Position numbers and translations under genes: made by a program | Notes under the pieces: generated by a model | The model's input: only the letters and a program-made list of their open reading frames with translations | Databases searched by the model: none | Told to the model about the DNA's origin: nothing | From: Diadema setosum | Lineage: Eukaryota > Echinodermata > Echinoidea > Diadematoida > Diadematidae | DNA length: 64,000 bases | Reading direction: 5' to 3' | NCBI GenBank assembly: GCA_033980235.1 | Contig: CM067077.1 | Span: forward strand, 5,415,367 to 5,479,366 | Part shown: positions 11,201 through 25,900 of the stretch, piece by piece | How positions within the stretch are numbered: position 1 is the first letter of the stretch | Layout of the letters: each line of letters begins with the position of its first letter

Positions 11201-13823
11201 ATTGCTACATTTTTTTTTTCCTTCCACAGTTATTACCATCATGTACATCTTCACATAATGCACTATAAGGCAATACAGATCTACAGAGAGTTGACAAAGA
11301 AGCTCCTTCCTTCAGCTGCCCTGTAGAGGGCAGTCTTCAAACCACACTCGCCTGCTGAATGGACATGGTACACTACTGTAGCCTACCTGCACAAATGGCA
11401 GCAATGAGGCGACCGGCCTCTTCCTGCGCCTTAAGGAGCTCCCCGACTTTCTTGGACTGCGGCGGAGGGAACAGAAGAGATGGAAGAAGAGAATGGATGC
11501 AGAGTGGATACAAACACTTCATAAAGTGTTGGTTGTACATGGGTGGGGGAGGAAGGTACACCAACATTCAATTTTGTCTGAAGCTGGTTTTCCCTAACCT
11601 GATAAAGAATGATGTTTCAAAATGTGTTTTGAATGGCACTTATAAATGTGGTTTGAAACGCAATTCTTGGGGTGCTGTGTTCATCTAAACATCATGTTCA
11701 TGATTTGAGTATTGTCACTGCGGAGCTACTTTGCAGCGTTCGACCCAAGAAGTAGGGCTCAACCAAGGCAAATGCTTTTTTTTGTGACCGACAGCATGGA
11801 TACTATAGTTAACCTTGGCAGCTTGGAGATATAAATGCATTTCGAAAATGGCATTGTTTATCTACTCGCAGAAAGAGGATCATGGTTTCAAATATATTCA
11901 AAATTGCCCTTTGAATGGCATTTTAAATCAGCATTTCTAAATATGTTTGAAAACTTGGTTGCATTTATCTAATGCCCAAAAATGCCTCAAATGCATTAAG
12001 GATTGTGATTCTGCCTCAGAAAATTTTTAGATAAACACACCTAAAGGCCGTGTCACACCAGCCATGCGTGCGACTTGCAAAGAACAATTTGGACTACCCA
12101 GAGGTCCCCGTAGATGATCCGCATATGACAGTACCTAGCATGTATCTCAAAAGTACATCACTGTAGTCGCCCGGAGGTGCGCACGCATATTATTTTACCC
12201 GCAACCGTGTTTAGGCCCTGTCACACCCTTCCGGGCAAGCTACTCGGGCTTGTTACGTGTAGGGATTTTCTAGCATACCGGACATTCCTGAGGGCGGAAA
12301 AGGATTTGTGCGAGTCAGCGCATGTGTCTTACTTGCTGGACGCGTTATACTTGTGAGTATACTGTGTGACCTTTGTACCAGTCGCATGGGGGCTGACAAC
12401 TCAGTGAAGGAATTCCTCTAATGGAATGGCTGAAATCTCACAGAATTTCATTATCTTGGCTGCATACGGGACTGCGAAGTACCTGCGTGGGAATTGCCTG
12501 GGAAGTACTGCCGATAAGGGTCTCCTACTGGCGTTCTGCGTGGACCTCTACGGGCATTCCCGCGACTCACCCGGAAAAAGTTTTGGTCATGCTCAAAACT
12601 TGGCTGCGGTTAAATCGGACTTACGTGAGCACCTCCGGGCAACTACGCGCTAGATACTGTCAGGTGCGGACCAACTGCGGAGAGCTCCGGGGAGTAAATT
12701 TGTTTCCCCGCAAGTCAAGCCGCAGAAGTTCCCCCGTACGGTATGACAAGGTATGAATGAAAATTGCAAACATTCTTGTTCGCCCGCTGAAAATCTTCTA
12801 CGTGCTGGAAACTACCTCCTTGCCACAAGCCTGCGTAGCTTGCCCGGAATGGTGTGACACGGCCTTTAAGAGGAGCCACAATTGCCCTTTGATCGCTGTG
12901 CTAAATACATGGACAAACCAGGGTGGATTTTGAGTGTTTGTCTCTAGCTAATATTATGCATCAGAAGCATGCCATAATAAGCAACATATATCATATATTG
13001 ATTGCATTGCGGGCCCTACTGGAGAGTCATGACAAATATTGTCCCACTCTACCCAGCACTTTGTATGACAAAAAAAGGGAGCAAATATCTAATCAGTATA
13101 CTGCCCTACTTTGACAAAAGTGGTATTTCTCGTAAAAGAGCAAAATGTGTCTGTCATTTACACTGACGTCAATGGACTATCATGATGTCTTATCTAACAT
13201 ATCTCTTAGTAGGATGAGTGTTTCTGCATGAAATTTGGCCTGGAAGAAGAGCTCATTATGTGAATTATGAAACATCAATAACTCAAATTCGGATGGTATG
13301 TCACTTGCTTACTTTTGCCAAAGTAGGGCAGTATACACCCATTAAGTTAAAAAAAAAAATGTGGATTGGTGCTCTATTTTTAACATATGTTCGTATTACT
13401 ATTCATCTTAATGTCTAGTATTAAAGGTAGAGTAAAAAAAAAAGTTCTTTCATATGAGGTTTTGTTGTTCATCTGACTATAATTCTTTGCTTTAGCCACA
13501 AAAGTGTCAAAATCTCTTCATTATCATCATAGAAAAAAAAAACTAAATATGCTTGTATTGGCAGAACGTGTATAGGAGATAAAGTTTATGCTTCCATCTC
13601 AAAATTGGCATATCATTTTTTTCTTTGATCAGGGTCCCCATTTCAAAAAAATGTGTGTGTGTTTTTTTTTTTTTTAATATCAACAACAAGTCACCACAGT
13701 TGTTACAAGCTGCTGAAATCCTTGCGTCTGACTGGCTAAGAGCATATTTCTCATAGAAATGTGGCAGCTGTTACTGATAACAAGTTTTATGAAACGGGAC
13801 CCTGATGTCAAATATTATCTGCA

Positions 13824-13912
<89 letters not shown>

Positions 13913-16900
13913 TTTTAAGGAGATCTTTACCTGATCCTTCAAGAAACAACCAAATAGGTGAGCTTTTGCCAACCACTCTGTGTCGCCATCTATTTTCATA
14001 CTCATATCTCCATGAAAAGGAGGCCTTTTATTTGCAAAGGTTTGAAAACATAATCTACACACACAAAAAACAAACAAACATGTAAGTAAACATTTGCAAT
14101 GCATGCTAGCAACAGAGAGATAGTCTCCATTTCAGGCTGTACCTCACACAAATTCTGGGATCCCGGACCACCGCCAGGCAGGAGGATGACATCGTAGGGA
14201 CCCTTTAAAGCAGATAAGAAGAAGAAGAAGGGTGATATTGCAAGACTAGTATTCAAATCAAACAGTGGATTACCGGTACACATTTGCAGCAATACATTTT
14301 CAGGAATAAGTATAGTGTACCAGTGATTTATACATATATCACAATATCATGTGATGTTGTATAGACTGTGGTGTGAGTTCGGTGGACATATGTCACCATG
14401 TGAGAGAGTACTCCAATACCAACATCACTGCTAACGATGATGATAAAGATGACAAAAAAAGTTGTGCCTACAACTTGCTTCTGCTTCTGCAAAAACAACA
14501 AAAACAAAACAAACAAAACAAATTAGACTAATACTAGAACACAAGTCAATATTTTTTTCCATATGCTGCCTATTTTTGATTTTTTTTTTATTTGATTTGA
14601 TTTATTTCTGCTTAATTCCGTTGCATCAGATATGATAATGTACATGTCATTTATGACAAACAGTATATCGACACATAGTTTTTAGTACAATTATACAAGA
14701 CAAATACAAACAGCTTATGAAACTTAAACAGAAGGGTCTCCAAAATAAGCCGAGGCTTGACGGTATGGAGACTACTTGTATATGCTTACCTACTCTGGAT
14801 ATTTTTTGACATATATTTACATTTGACCTTGACAAATATCAAATATTTGTCAAATATTTACATTTGACCTTGACATTCCATCAGTTTTCATTATGTAAAA
14901 GTGGAAATTTTTGCGGTGTTGAAATTTTCGCACATTTTGTGCAACAAGAGACCAGCGCAAAATCAAAGGACATGAATATTTTGCTTGCTTTTTGTTCCAG
15001 TAGTTCATGTCTTGATTCCACGGAATCAATAACATGCAAAACTCATCTTTAAAGGCGCGAGTGCGAAAAATCACTCACAAGAAAATTTTCACTTTTACAG
15101 TACTAGTAATCAACTATTTAAAAAAGCCCATATATCTATATACTACATTGTGTCACAGATACACAATGTTTGCATCAATTTTATTTCTAAAAGGGAAATA
15201 AACTGAAGATTTCTGTTCAGATCGATGACATACTTCTGAGGTGATGACATCATTGACTTTATCTGGTTGTGAGTAACAGTCTCGTGGACCAAACACTCAA
15301 ACCTTCCATTTCCCCTTTCACTTTCGTAGAACTTCAGGTCCAGACTTGATTGCAACTTCTATCATTTTGTTCATTTGATTTCCCTCTTTTTATCAAAGTT
15401 GAAAAATTTTGATTTTGATTTGAAGTATTGAATGACATTGCACTATGGGTTTTAGAGAAGACATTAGGAATATCATAAAAAGGAAGGAAAAAAGAGAGAG
15501 AGAGAGAAAAAGGATCAATGCATTTGAGAATGATATCATACAGCTGTAATATTAAAGCAGAAATTTATAGAGAATCAAGAAATATGACAAGTTTGATATC
15601 TACGGAAAGCTAAGAAGCTAGTTAACAAAATTGGATATCTTTTAGACGATGTAACTTTACCCCAAAACTGTTTTTGAGATTGAAAAAAACACCCAATTTC
15701 CATGACCACGTAGCTCCGTTCACTACAAGAAACATCGGATTTGAGCGACGTCACCAAATGCGTATGAGCTGATTTGCCGTACGGCTATATGAGACCCGCT
15801 CTGGCAAAACCCAAAACTTCTCAGCGAATGTGATTTCGCGCTACAGCACGAAAAAGGTAAAAAAATGACCTACCTCAGGGACCAAATTGACATTTTGGTA
15901 TCACGTTGTAGGGGAAATTTTCTAGTTTCCGATTGATATCAACAACATTTCGAAATACAACCTACAAAATGTGGAATTTTGAAGAGAAAAGTGGGATGTC
16001 AATCTCAAAAGTTGGCCAAAATCTTACGTCTGAAGACCAAATCGCCTTTGCTTACGGCGAAAATGACTGTTCTTTTGGCAATCGTGTCTTCGATATTCTG
16101 CGTTGAACCCTGACACATTTGGTACCTACAGAAAGCTCTACCTCTGCTTATTCCAAATATGGTCATGGCATGATGTCATGCTACTCACTTTCATTCATAA
16201 ATTCCTCTGAAACATGCGTAAGTTTATGCAAATCGTCTCCCAGACGCGTAAACAGCCTTGTTGCTTACCAAGACACGTGATCGAAATACGTGTTCACGAT
16301 TGGTCAACTGCGCCGAGGACCCCCTTGTTTACAAGCAACCTACGTGTTATACTATGGGGATCGTTGCAGCAGCGGTGCATGCTTGCATGCAACACGTGTA
16401 TCGTGACTGCTGCTCAGCACGGAAATGTTGCAGTTTCCCGCTGTGTTAGACTGTTTTTTTAGCAAGTTGAGGTAGAAATTAGAATTTACACCAACACACA
16501 AGAGAAAAAGAAGGTCAAACCTTCATCGTGCCATTTCGAAGAAGAATCAAGCTGAAATCACGGCATCAAGGAATACCTCTTCACTGCCGATTCTGCTAGT
16601 ACTGTATTGTGCGTACACCTGATCACGGCAATCGCGAATCTTGAGCTAATTACGGTAGGTTTTGTGCTTTTCAAACGTCCTATTTCCGTAAATTTATGGG
16701 TGTAAAAATGATTTCCAATCAATTACAGCTCTTTGACTTTAGTTATCATCCTTCATGAGTATGTAAGATTACCTCAGCTATACGCAATTCCCCCACAATG
16801 ATTGATTTGTTGTGTCAATAATAACAGCAAATTGTGGCTATACGAAGGAACAGCTGATCACGGCAATCGTGAATCTTGAGCTGACGATAGGTTTTGTGCT

Positions 16901-19900
16901 TTTAAAACTTTGTTTTTCCGTAAATTTATGGGTGTAAAAAATGATTTCAATGAACACAAACAAACAAACAATTTCACGACGTGAAAATATAGTTTTAGCG
17001 GACAATTTATTCTAGATTGACAACAAGCCACCAATTTCCTGAAAAGTGCACACAGTTTGCCTATAGATACGTAAATCCCACTGGGTTGCATACACATTTA
17101 ATAGTGACGTCGCAGATTTGGCACTTTTCGTAGCCGCATCGAACTTTTTCCAGTGCTCAAATTTGGTAAAAAAAAAGATTCTTATATTCAAAGCAGAGAC
17201 AACTTTATTGCATGATTTATGTCAGAAATTAATCAAAACAACATTAAAGGGGAAGGCTAGTAACTGATCAGTGGGAATCAGTGGAAATGCTGGGAGATGA
17301 TTGTTCCAATCCTTATGGGATTCATTCAAGAGTTCATTGTATATCTATTGTTGTGTGAAAATGATTTGCTTCAGAATGGTCTCATATTCAAGTAATGTGC
17401 AGTTTAATGCTTCCAGGTTAGCGTCCCTGGTCAGTGACGGGGCATTAATCTGCACATTACTTGAATATGAGACCGTTCTGAAGCAAATCATTTTCACACA
17501 ACAATAGATATACAATGAACTCTTGAATGAATCCCATAAGGATTGGAACAATCACCTCCCAGCATTTCCACTGATTCCCACTGATCAGTTACTAGCCTTC
17601 CCCTTTAAATGATGGAATTTAACAGTCAATTTATATGATATTATTTCATATAAATTTCTTCTTTAAACATTTCCTGTACTTCACCTCTGCAGCGGCTTCT
17701 TCCAGCGATTTGTCCGGGACGATGGTGACGTTACGACTGCAGACCACTGGGTCCTTGCCAAACAGTCCGGCTACAGTCACTTTCAACTGGAATGAGGGAG
17801 GGAAAAAAACAAAAGAATCACCTTACAATGTTGTTGTTGTTTTTTTTTAAAGCAAACTTTCACATCACTGGTACACATTTCAAGAAATACTAGAAATGTT
17901 GCTATGGCGACTGGTATGCCTCCGCCATAATGCATAATTCTCCTAATAGGTCTAGATAGTACATGTGGACAATGTGTGATTACATTTTCACAAAATTGGC
18001 AAAATATCAAAATGACAAGTTTGTCAAAAAAATGTGTTGAATATTCGCCTTCCTTGACCTAGGTTTAATTGGATGAATATGAGAGCACGTATTTGGGATT
18101 TAAGGATTTTAACTTGACTTCGACCCATTCATTTGTTTCTGCATTGAGTAATTTTCCAGGTATGGAGAAAAAGTGCAATTTCTGTATTGAATAGTATATT
18201 GTTACGATTTTTCATCTGGCCTTTGACCCTAAAATTCATAAGATAATCACTGTCAGGCAGAACATGCATAAATATATAGTACGTTTCAAGATAACTTGAG
18301 CTACTTCCGAGATATGGAGGAAAAAATTAGTTCAGCACGTTCACTTGATCTTTGACCTTTTGACCTTTGAGGCAAAAACAAAAGAAAAAAAAAAAAACTT
18401 TCCAGAGAATCTCTATTAGGCTATACATGCATACAGTGTACACCAAACGTAAAGTAAAAAATCCTGCTGGCATTGCATAAACATGAGGGAAAAAGTAAAA
18501 TTTTGAAGTGTTGCCCTTGACCTTTGACCCTGACCTTTGACCCCAATGAGCCCTAAATTCTCTAGATAATCACTGCCAGTCAGTACATGTATATATACTA
18601 TGTTCCATGAAGATACCTTGAACAACTTCCAAGGTACAGAGAAAAAAGGTGAAGTTTCAATATTTTTACTTGACCTTTTGACCTTTGACCTCATGACCTA
18701 AACTTTCACCAGAGAATCTTAATTGGGTAATACATGTATAAACTAAGTTTCAAGAAAATATCTTCAGGCATTGCATAGATATGGTGGAAATAGTGAGATT
18801 TTATGTATTTGACCTTGACCTTTTGACCTTTGACCTTGAGCATGTGCACCCAAAAGTTGATAGGCACAACTTCACCCCCTAATACACATACATGCCAAGT
18901 TTCATTAGGATACCTCAAAAGGTTTTGATAGTTACCCTGTCCACAAAATTCATTACGGACGGACGGAAGGACGGACGGAAGGTCGGACGGACAACCAGAA
19001 AACAAAATGCCTCCACTTCATGGCGGAGGCATAAAAAACTAGGGTAGAGTGGAGGGTCAAATTTGTAACCCTTTTTACACCTACCTCTTCCTCATGTATT
19101 TACCATTCTGACAGAATGAAATTATTTGTTTGTAAAAAAAAAAAAAAAATAGTGTAAAATGACTATATGACCATATCAGATGGTATGAAATGCATTTGGT
19201 ACACTTTCTGAACATTGGCACAAGTACACGTAAACACGCATTATTTAGTTCAGTTCAGTTTCATTTATTTTTCCATCTTCCATCCAACATCCCACAAAAA
19301 GTACAACAAAATATAGAGTATGCATTACACTTTCACATTATTTGATCAGTTTAAGAAAGAAAATACATAAACCAATATGAATCATAAACTTTATACCATG
19401 CATATGAAATGCACAACAAAGCAAAATAACTATAAAGAACATCAATGCATACTTTGAAAAGATGACCAAAAAGGATGAAAAAAGAGTGATCCACTAAGAC
19501 GCGTAGCTTGTAACATATGGATCAATCAAAACGTAGTAATATGTAACTAAACATTATAATTATACACAGCAATCATTAAGTACAAAAAAAGAAAAGAAAA
19601 GCAAATTCAGACTAATCTTACTATGTTACAACCTGATACAGGCAGTACTATAACGGGAATTTAAGCTGTTGTCACCTAGCAGGATTGCGGTGATTTCTTG
19701 AATTATTTTATGTTTGATATTTCATAATGTATGCCCCGGAAGCTGAAGGGATTATTTTCTTCTGAAAATCTCTCTGCATTTTGTACAATGCATTCTTGAA
19801 AGGTACACAGAAAGAATAAATTTGTGAGCCTTTTTACACATCTCTATCTCATGTATTGAACCATATTGAAAGAATAAAAGTATTCATTTGTGTAATACAG

Positions 19901-22900
19901 CTTAAAATGATAAGCCATATCAGATCGTCATTGTATTCACTGAGAGTAGATGAGGGATAGACATCATCAAGATTTAGTGCTCAACCATGTCTTTGTAAGA
20001 TATCATGACTTACATCATCAATTTTCACACATGACAAAACATACAATGACATCATCTAAATCTGACACCAAAGAGGTGCCATGTTATAACAAGACAAGGT
20101 TGGCCTAAACATGGTGCAATATAATGATGATGTCATGGTTGATGTTATGGTTTAAGGTTTGCCAACATGCTGTTCAATGTCTTGATGTTATGGTGTGTGT
20201 AAACGCCGTTCAATACTATGATGTTATGGTTTGCCCAAGCGCTGTGCATAAAATTTACGATAGCGAGCGGTAAGTGAGTGACGGGGGCCATTTTTCACTA
20301 GGTCATCTGCTCCCCCAGTCGTAATGCAGCTGAGGTTAAAATAGTGAGCGACAAGCAAACAAGGGAGACAAGTTTTAACTACGTCATCCGCTGCCCCGGT
20401 CAAGTGCTGCTGACCTTAAAATAGTGAGCGACATTTTAGCTGAGGGACAATATCTCAAAAACTGTAAAAGAAAAGTTAGTGATAAACTACATTGCAGAAG
20501 TAAAATTAATAATGGGACCCATGAGCTGATGATGGTATCCACGAATGGATAGAGTATGCAAAACCAGATGATTAGTTGATTAAGAACGCCAACCCACATT
20601 TACATTGGACCGCGATAATCACAACTGGGGAATTCTTACATGATGACATAGAACCTACCATTACATCTTACCCTCAAATAATTGCATCCCTGAGAGTATA
20701 CCATTTTTCTTTTTGCCTTGCACACTGCATGTGTTTTCTTGGACACGGCATGTGTGGTAGTTCTTAAAAGAGTCTTTGATTAACCACGGAGGTTAAAGAT
20801 CCTTGGCTTACGGTCGACCGCAATGTTTGACCGCAATGTTTACAGCTTCCTGAAGGGAGAGAATTACACCCATTCCTTCCTCGACGTGCTCATCAGTCCG
20901 TTTTCTATGACAATGACAATTTTTGGCACTGCTATGGGTAAGGAGGTAGCGGTGGTGGTGGTGGTGATGCTCAGCCAACTTCCTCCCAGTGGTCTCCCTC
21001 ATATGGTCCAGCCTTTTCCACCATCAGCGAGAATTCCGCAGTTTTATTGTTGAATCATCCAATGAGTAGATCATAATCTGAAAAATGAGCATAGATTGTA
21101 TAAATGGTTATACAATGTATCTGTGCATGGCACCTCAAACTATAGACCCTTTGTGGACCTAGGTGACAAATGGCAGGAAAAAGGAGGCAAAAATGGGAGT
21201 AATGATATGGCACAACAGTTCAGCATTGGCCAGACTTTGGGCTTCCTGGCAAAAGGCAGGAAAAAGAAGGCCAAAATGGTTTGCACACAATATTTCCTAA
21301 CAGAATAATTGCTTTTAGCCTATGGGGCGGAAGCATGTTTATCAAGCACTAAAATTTTTCAGAAATACATTGTACATGTGTAGATGTTCACATTGACTGA
21401 ATATGGGAGCACAAATTGTTGCAACATACCAGTACCATTGCAATCAAATGTGCTTTAAGTATGCTTGACCACGTATATAAAGTGTGAACTCACAACAAGA
21501 TTATTGAAACACATCTTTGTTTTTTACATGATCATCACAAACCTTTCTTTAAAATGAGTATTCTGAAAGTCAAATTTTAGATAGTCTACACTTTTTTTAT
21601 TTTGATGTATCAAAATTTTGAGAGAGAGAATACCAAGGCATATAGGCCTATCCATTGATGATGAAATTTGATAATATGGTCTTTCAACCCGACTGATTAT
21701 AAAAGAACTTTTTGTGCAATTTACAAGTCAGAGCAGGGCAACAGAAATCCCAGATTATGGTTTGACCATCTGTTGTACAAGTCCATGGTTTGGCCAAGGA
21801 GTTACTAGTACCTCCTTGGTTTGGCTCTCTTTTGCATGGCACAGAAAAGAAGAGAAGCACAAAATAAACCTGGAAAGTGAGGCAGGAGAGGGAGAGAAGG
21901 CTGGCTCTACACTTCCTGGCAAATGAAGTGCAACAAAGACCTGAGAGAACGACCATGGACCATGGTATGACATACAAAGTGAATAGTCATGGGTGCTCTT
22001 TAATTGGGCAAGAAATACTCTGCTCAACACTACTGTAACTGATTATCAAAGCGGAGAGTACTGTAAGATGTAAAGTGAGGCAGGAGAGGGAGAGAAGGCT
22101 GGCTCTACACTTCCTGTCAAATGAAGTGCAACAAAGACCTGAGAGAATGACCTCCCTGACCCTGGGTCAATCTGGCTCCCCTCAAGGGAGTTCTTGTCTA
22201 CCCAACTTGAGGGGGGGGGGGGGGGGCGGTGTTAGGGGGAGGGGCTGAACAAGTTCTAGGGGAGTTGGCTGATACAATAGTCTCTGCATAATGGGGTACT
22301 CGGGTACTTGGTATGATTTCTAGTATGACATACAAAGTGAATAGTCATGGGTGCTCTTTAATTGGGCAAGAAATACTCTGCCCGACACTACTGTAACTGA
22401 TTATCAAAGCGGAGAGTACTGTAAGATGTTCCTTTGTGCTATAGGTCTATCCTATTAGTGTAATCTTAGATCCTCTCAACAAGTATTAGATTTCACATCT
22501 TCTAATAACACTGTAACATAAATGATTCTGTATTTACATCACTGCATGATATGAAACTGCCTCTTGTGGACATATCATCACACATGTACCTGGTAATCAA
22601 TATTATCCCATAATTGAACATCAAAAGAGGATCTGAATCCCTAAACTGTCTCTCTTTGGCCATGGATGAGTGTGGGTATTGCTTTTCAAGTGGTTACCTC
22701 AACTTGATCTTCAAACTGCCCTTTACTTGGTATGCTCTACCTATTTGTATGTTCAGTATTGCAATGATGATACAGTACATCAGCATACAGCAGCAATACC
22801 CACTCACACAGCATTACGTATCACTTTAACAAAGAGGTTTAATTTCTCTTTTTCTTTTTTTTAGTTGGAGACCGGATGTCTCCATTCAGATACAACTGTA

Positions 22901-25900
22901 ACTAATTTGTTTTTCTTTTCCCAACACTATTCCAGGATTTCCACATTTATCCTTTTGTATGAAAGTATTTTGGCAAGATCTACTATTAATGCATAAAAGA
23001 AACATTCAATTATCAGTTAACTTACCTGGTGGGGAGTGATGCGAAGACAATTTGAAACTTGAAGTGGCTGGGTTCAACAGCTGGGGCAAAGTGACCTGGC
23101 AGTGACCATTTGTGGACGACTGGACCTGGCCATGTGGCAGCTGTCTTGGGGTTGGTCTACTTATGGGAGGGGTTACCAAGTGGGTTGGTCTACTTATGGG
23201 AGGGGTTACCAAGTAGTACATCAGTAGTTGGATAACTCAAGGGGGAGGTTGCACCATTTAAAGGGGGGGGGGGGGGGAGATTTTCTCACCCACAGTTAAG
23301 GTGCTCACAGTAATAGATCACACCCCTTTATTCAAAGACAATTCATTAAAGGTCTATTAAAAGAAATTTCTAGAAATATTACTATGGGGACTGGTATCAT
23401 ATCTTCACCATACTGCATGGTTCTCCCTATAGGTCTAGATTACAGTCTTGACAATGTGTAACAACAGTTTCACATAATTGGCACACAATTAAAATGACAT
23501 GTTTGTCACAAATGTGTCAAGTGTTTACTTTCCTTGAAGCAGGTCTAATGTACAAAATAGTTTGGATGGATGGCAATATTGTTTGGAAAAGAGCAGGAAT
23601 TCAGGAATTTGAGGATTTTCACTTAACCTTTAACCCTTTAATCAAGTTTATGCATAGAGTAATCTCCAAGGTATCACAATAAAAAATGTAATTTTAGCAT
23701 TAAATAGTAGAAATTCAGCATTTTAAGCTGACCTTTGACCCTTCTTCTTATTATTATTCTTCTTCTATAATCTTCAAAGGGCTATATGCTTTCATTTTTC
23801 ATAAGATGAGGTTTCTCATTATCTCACCAACAAAATGTTATAAACCTAAATCCTCACCTCAATCAGTACTGTACAGTCCCTTTAACCTTTGACCTTTTTG
23901 ACCTTTAATCATATGGCCAAAACTTTCCCAGAGAATCTTTATTGGGTGATACATGTATGTACACCAAGTTACAAGAAAATACTTCAGGCATTGAATAGAT
24001 CTTTATACTGGGGAAATAGGGAAATTTTGAGCGTTTAACTCTGACCTTTGACCTTGAGCATGTTTATCCAAAAGTTGATAGGCACAACTTTGTCCACTCA
24101 TACATTAATATGCCAAGTTTCAGGATACCTCAAATGTTTCTTTAGATACCCTGTCCTCAAAACTGATCACGGAGCACAGGATGGACTGACAGACGGAAGG
24201 ACGGACAGACAGATGGACAACCTGAAAACATAATGCTTCTGGCAACTTTTTGTGGCAATTCATTGTTGTATTTTGAATCATACCAACCTCAGTGGCATGT
24301 GACCGCGGCAGCGGATGACCGAGGTAAAAGTTGGCCTCCTCGTTTGCTTTATATTCATCACTGCACTGTAAAAGTGGAAATTTTTGTGCATTTCGTGCAA
24401 CAAGAAACTAGCACAAAAATACAAGCACACAATATTTTTGCTTGCAATATGTTCCAGTAGTAGATGTCTTGATTCCGCGGAATTAAAAACACGCGAAACT
24501 CTTCTTAGCCGGCCGAGCGTGAAAAATTAGTCGTGTAAAAATATCCACTTTTACAGTATATTAACCTCAGCAGCATTTGACTGGGGCAGTGAGCGACCTA
24601 GATGAAAATTGGTCCCCTAATCCGCTCATCTCTCACCATTTTAAATGTACAGTGTTCAGGCAATCGTAGTGTACATTGCCTGCACGATCTGAAACTGAAG
24701 TTACATTTTGTAAATGTAGCCATCCAATATTATGCCATGATTCATTTTCAAGTAACTGGGAGCAAAAAATCAATGAAGAAATGTTTTATCATTTAGGCCC
24801 TATGCCAAGTTTAATAAAGTTGGTTGAATAATGAATTTCGTAGATGGCCCAGGAGCACAGACAGAGGCCGACAGACAGACAGACACACACAATACATTTC
24901 TCAATATTTTACATAGGATCCTAAACCAACTTCAGTAAACTTAACCACCATCATTGCACATTGCTTTTTAGCTCCCACGTTGAATCCCCGCTTCCGTAAT
25001 AGGCCTATTGGTATTACTACATGGCTAACTTCAGTTCGAGATTGTGGAGGCAGCATGCCCTTTAATGCAGTCCCCAATCTCTTGCAAAGTGCAAGTTTGT
25101 TTTGAGCAACAACTTGAAAGTCGGTGTCGATATAGATACTTTGTACTTCTCGATAACTGTACTGATTTGGTTCAAATCTATGCATGTGACTGGAAATAAG
25201 CTTTTAAGTATATCTTGTGATTTTGGTACAATTCATTGCTGTGGAATTCTGATTCAAGATATCTACACATTGGACATGGTCGGTTTGGATATGATTTGAC
25301 CGACAAGTATGTCTAATTCCGCGAAAAACTTCTCATTTATAAATTATATTTTGTAGTAATGACATTTGCTGGGTCAGTTTTTCGCTTCTTGGACAGACAC
25401 CATTTATATGCTATTGCGACGGTTTCAATCGTTTTGGTTAAACGCAACTTCGACCCAGTTCCCCCCACATAAAAATGGTTATTAAAATTTTTTTTCACAA
25501 TATTCCGAAGTTAAATTTAGTGCTCGAACAACTCATTAGTACTTTAGTCAATAAACGTAAGTGTACTGATATAGTGATTGTATGGAGCATTTGGCTTGCC
25601 ATAGGCGTTCATGCAGTCATTTTTCAAACAAAGGCGGCGATGAATTGGGGAGCGCTGCAAAGAAGTGGAGGAAACAACCAGAAAACAGGAGGAAACAGTG
25701 GAAGAGGTGAGTCAAAATGTTTACTGATTAATCCTGTATATATTTCTTCCAAATTGGTTTGAAAACCTAGCAGGAAAAAATAAATAATCATTTTTATGCG
25801 GGGGGAACTGGGTCGAAGTTGCATTCAACCAAAACGATTGAAACCATCGCAATAGCCTATGTATCAATGGTGTCTGTCTAAGAAGCGAAAAACTGACCCA

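Noticed and set aside
13759..14104. Frames through Tyr-Ile repeats
   Set aside because: They translate a TA microsatellite and T run.
25475..25762. 95-codon frame containing [11 protein letters not shown], loosely like a connexin start
   Set aside because: The resemblance is a few residues, the order of the rest does not fit, and the frame lies in the centre of a foldback element.
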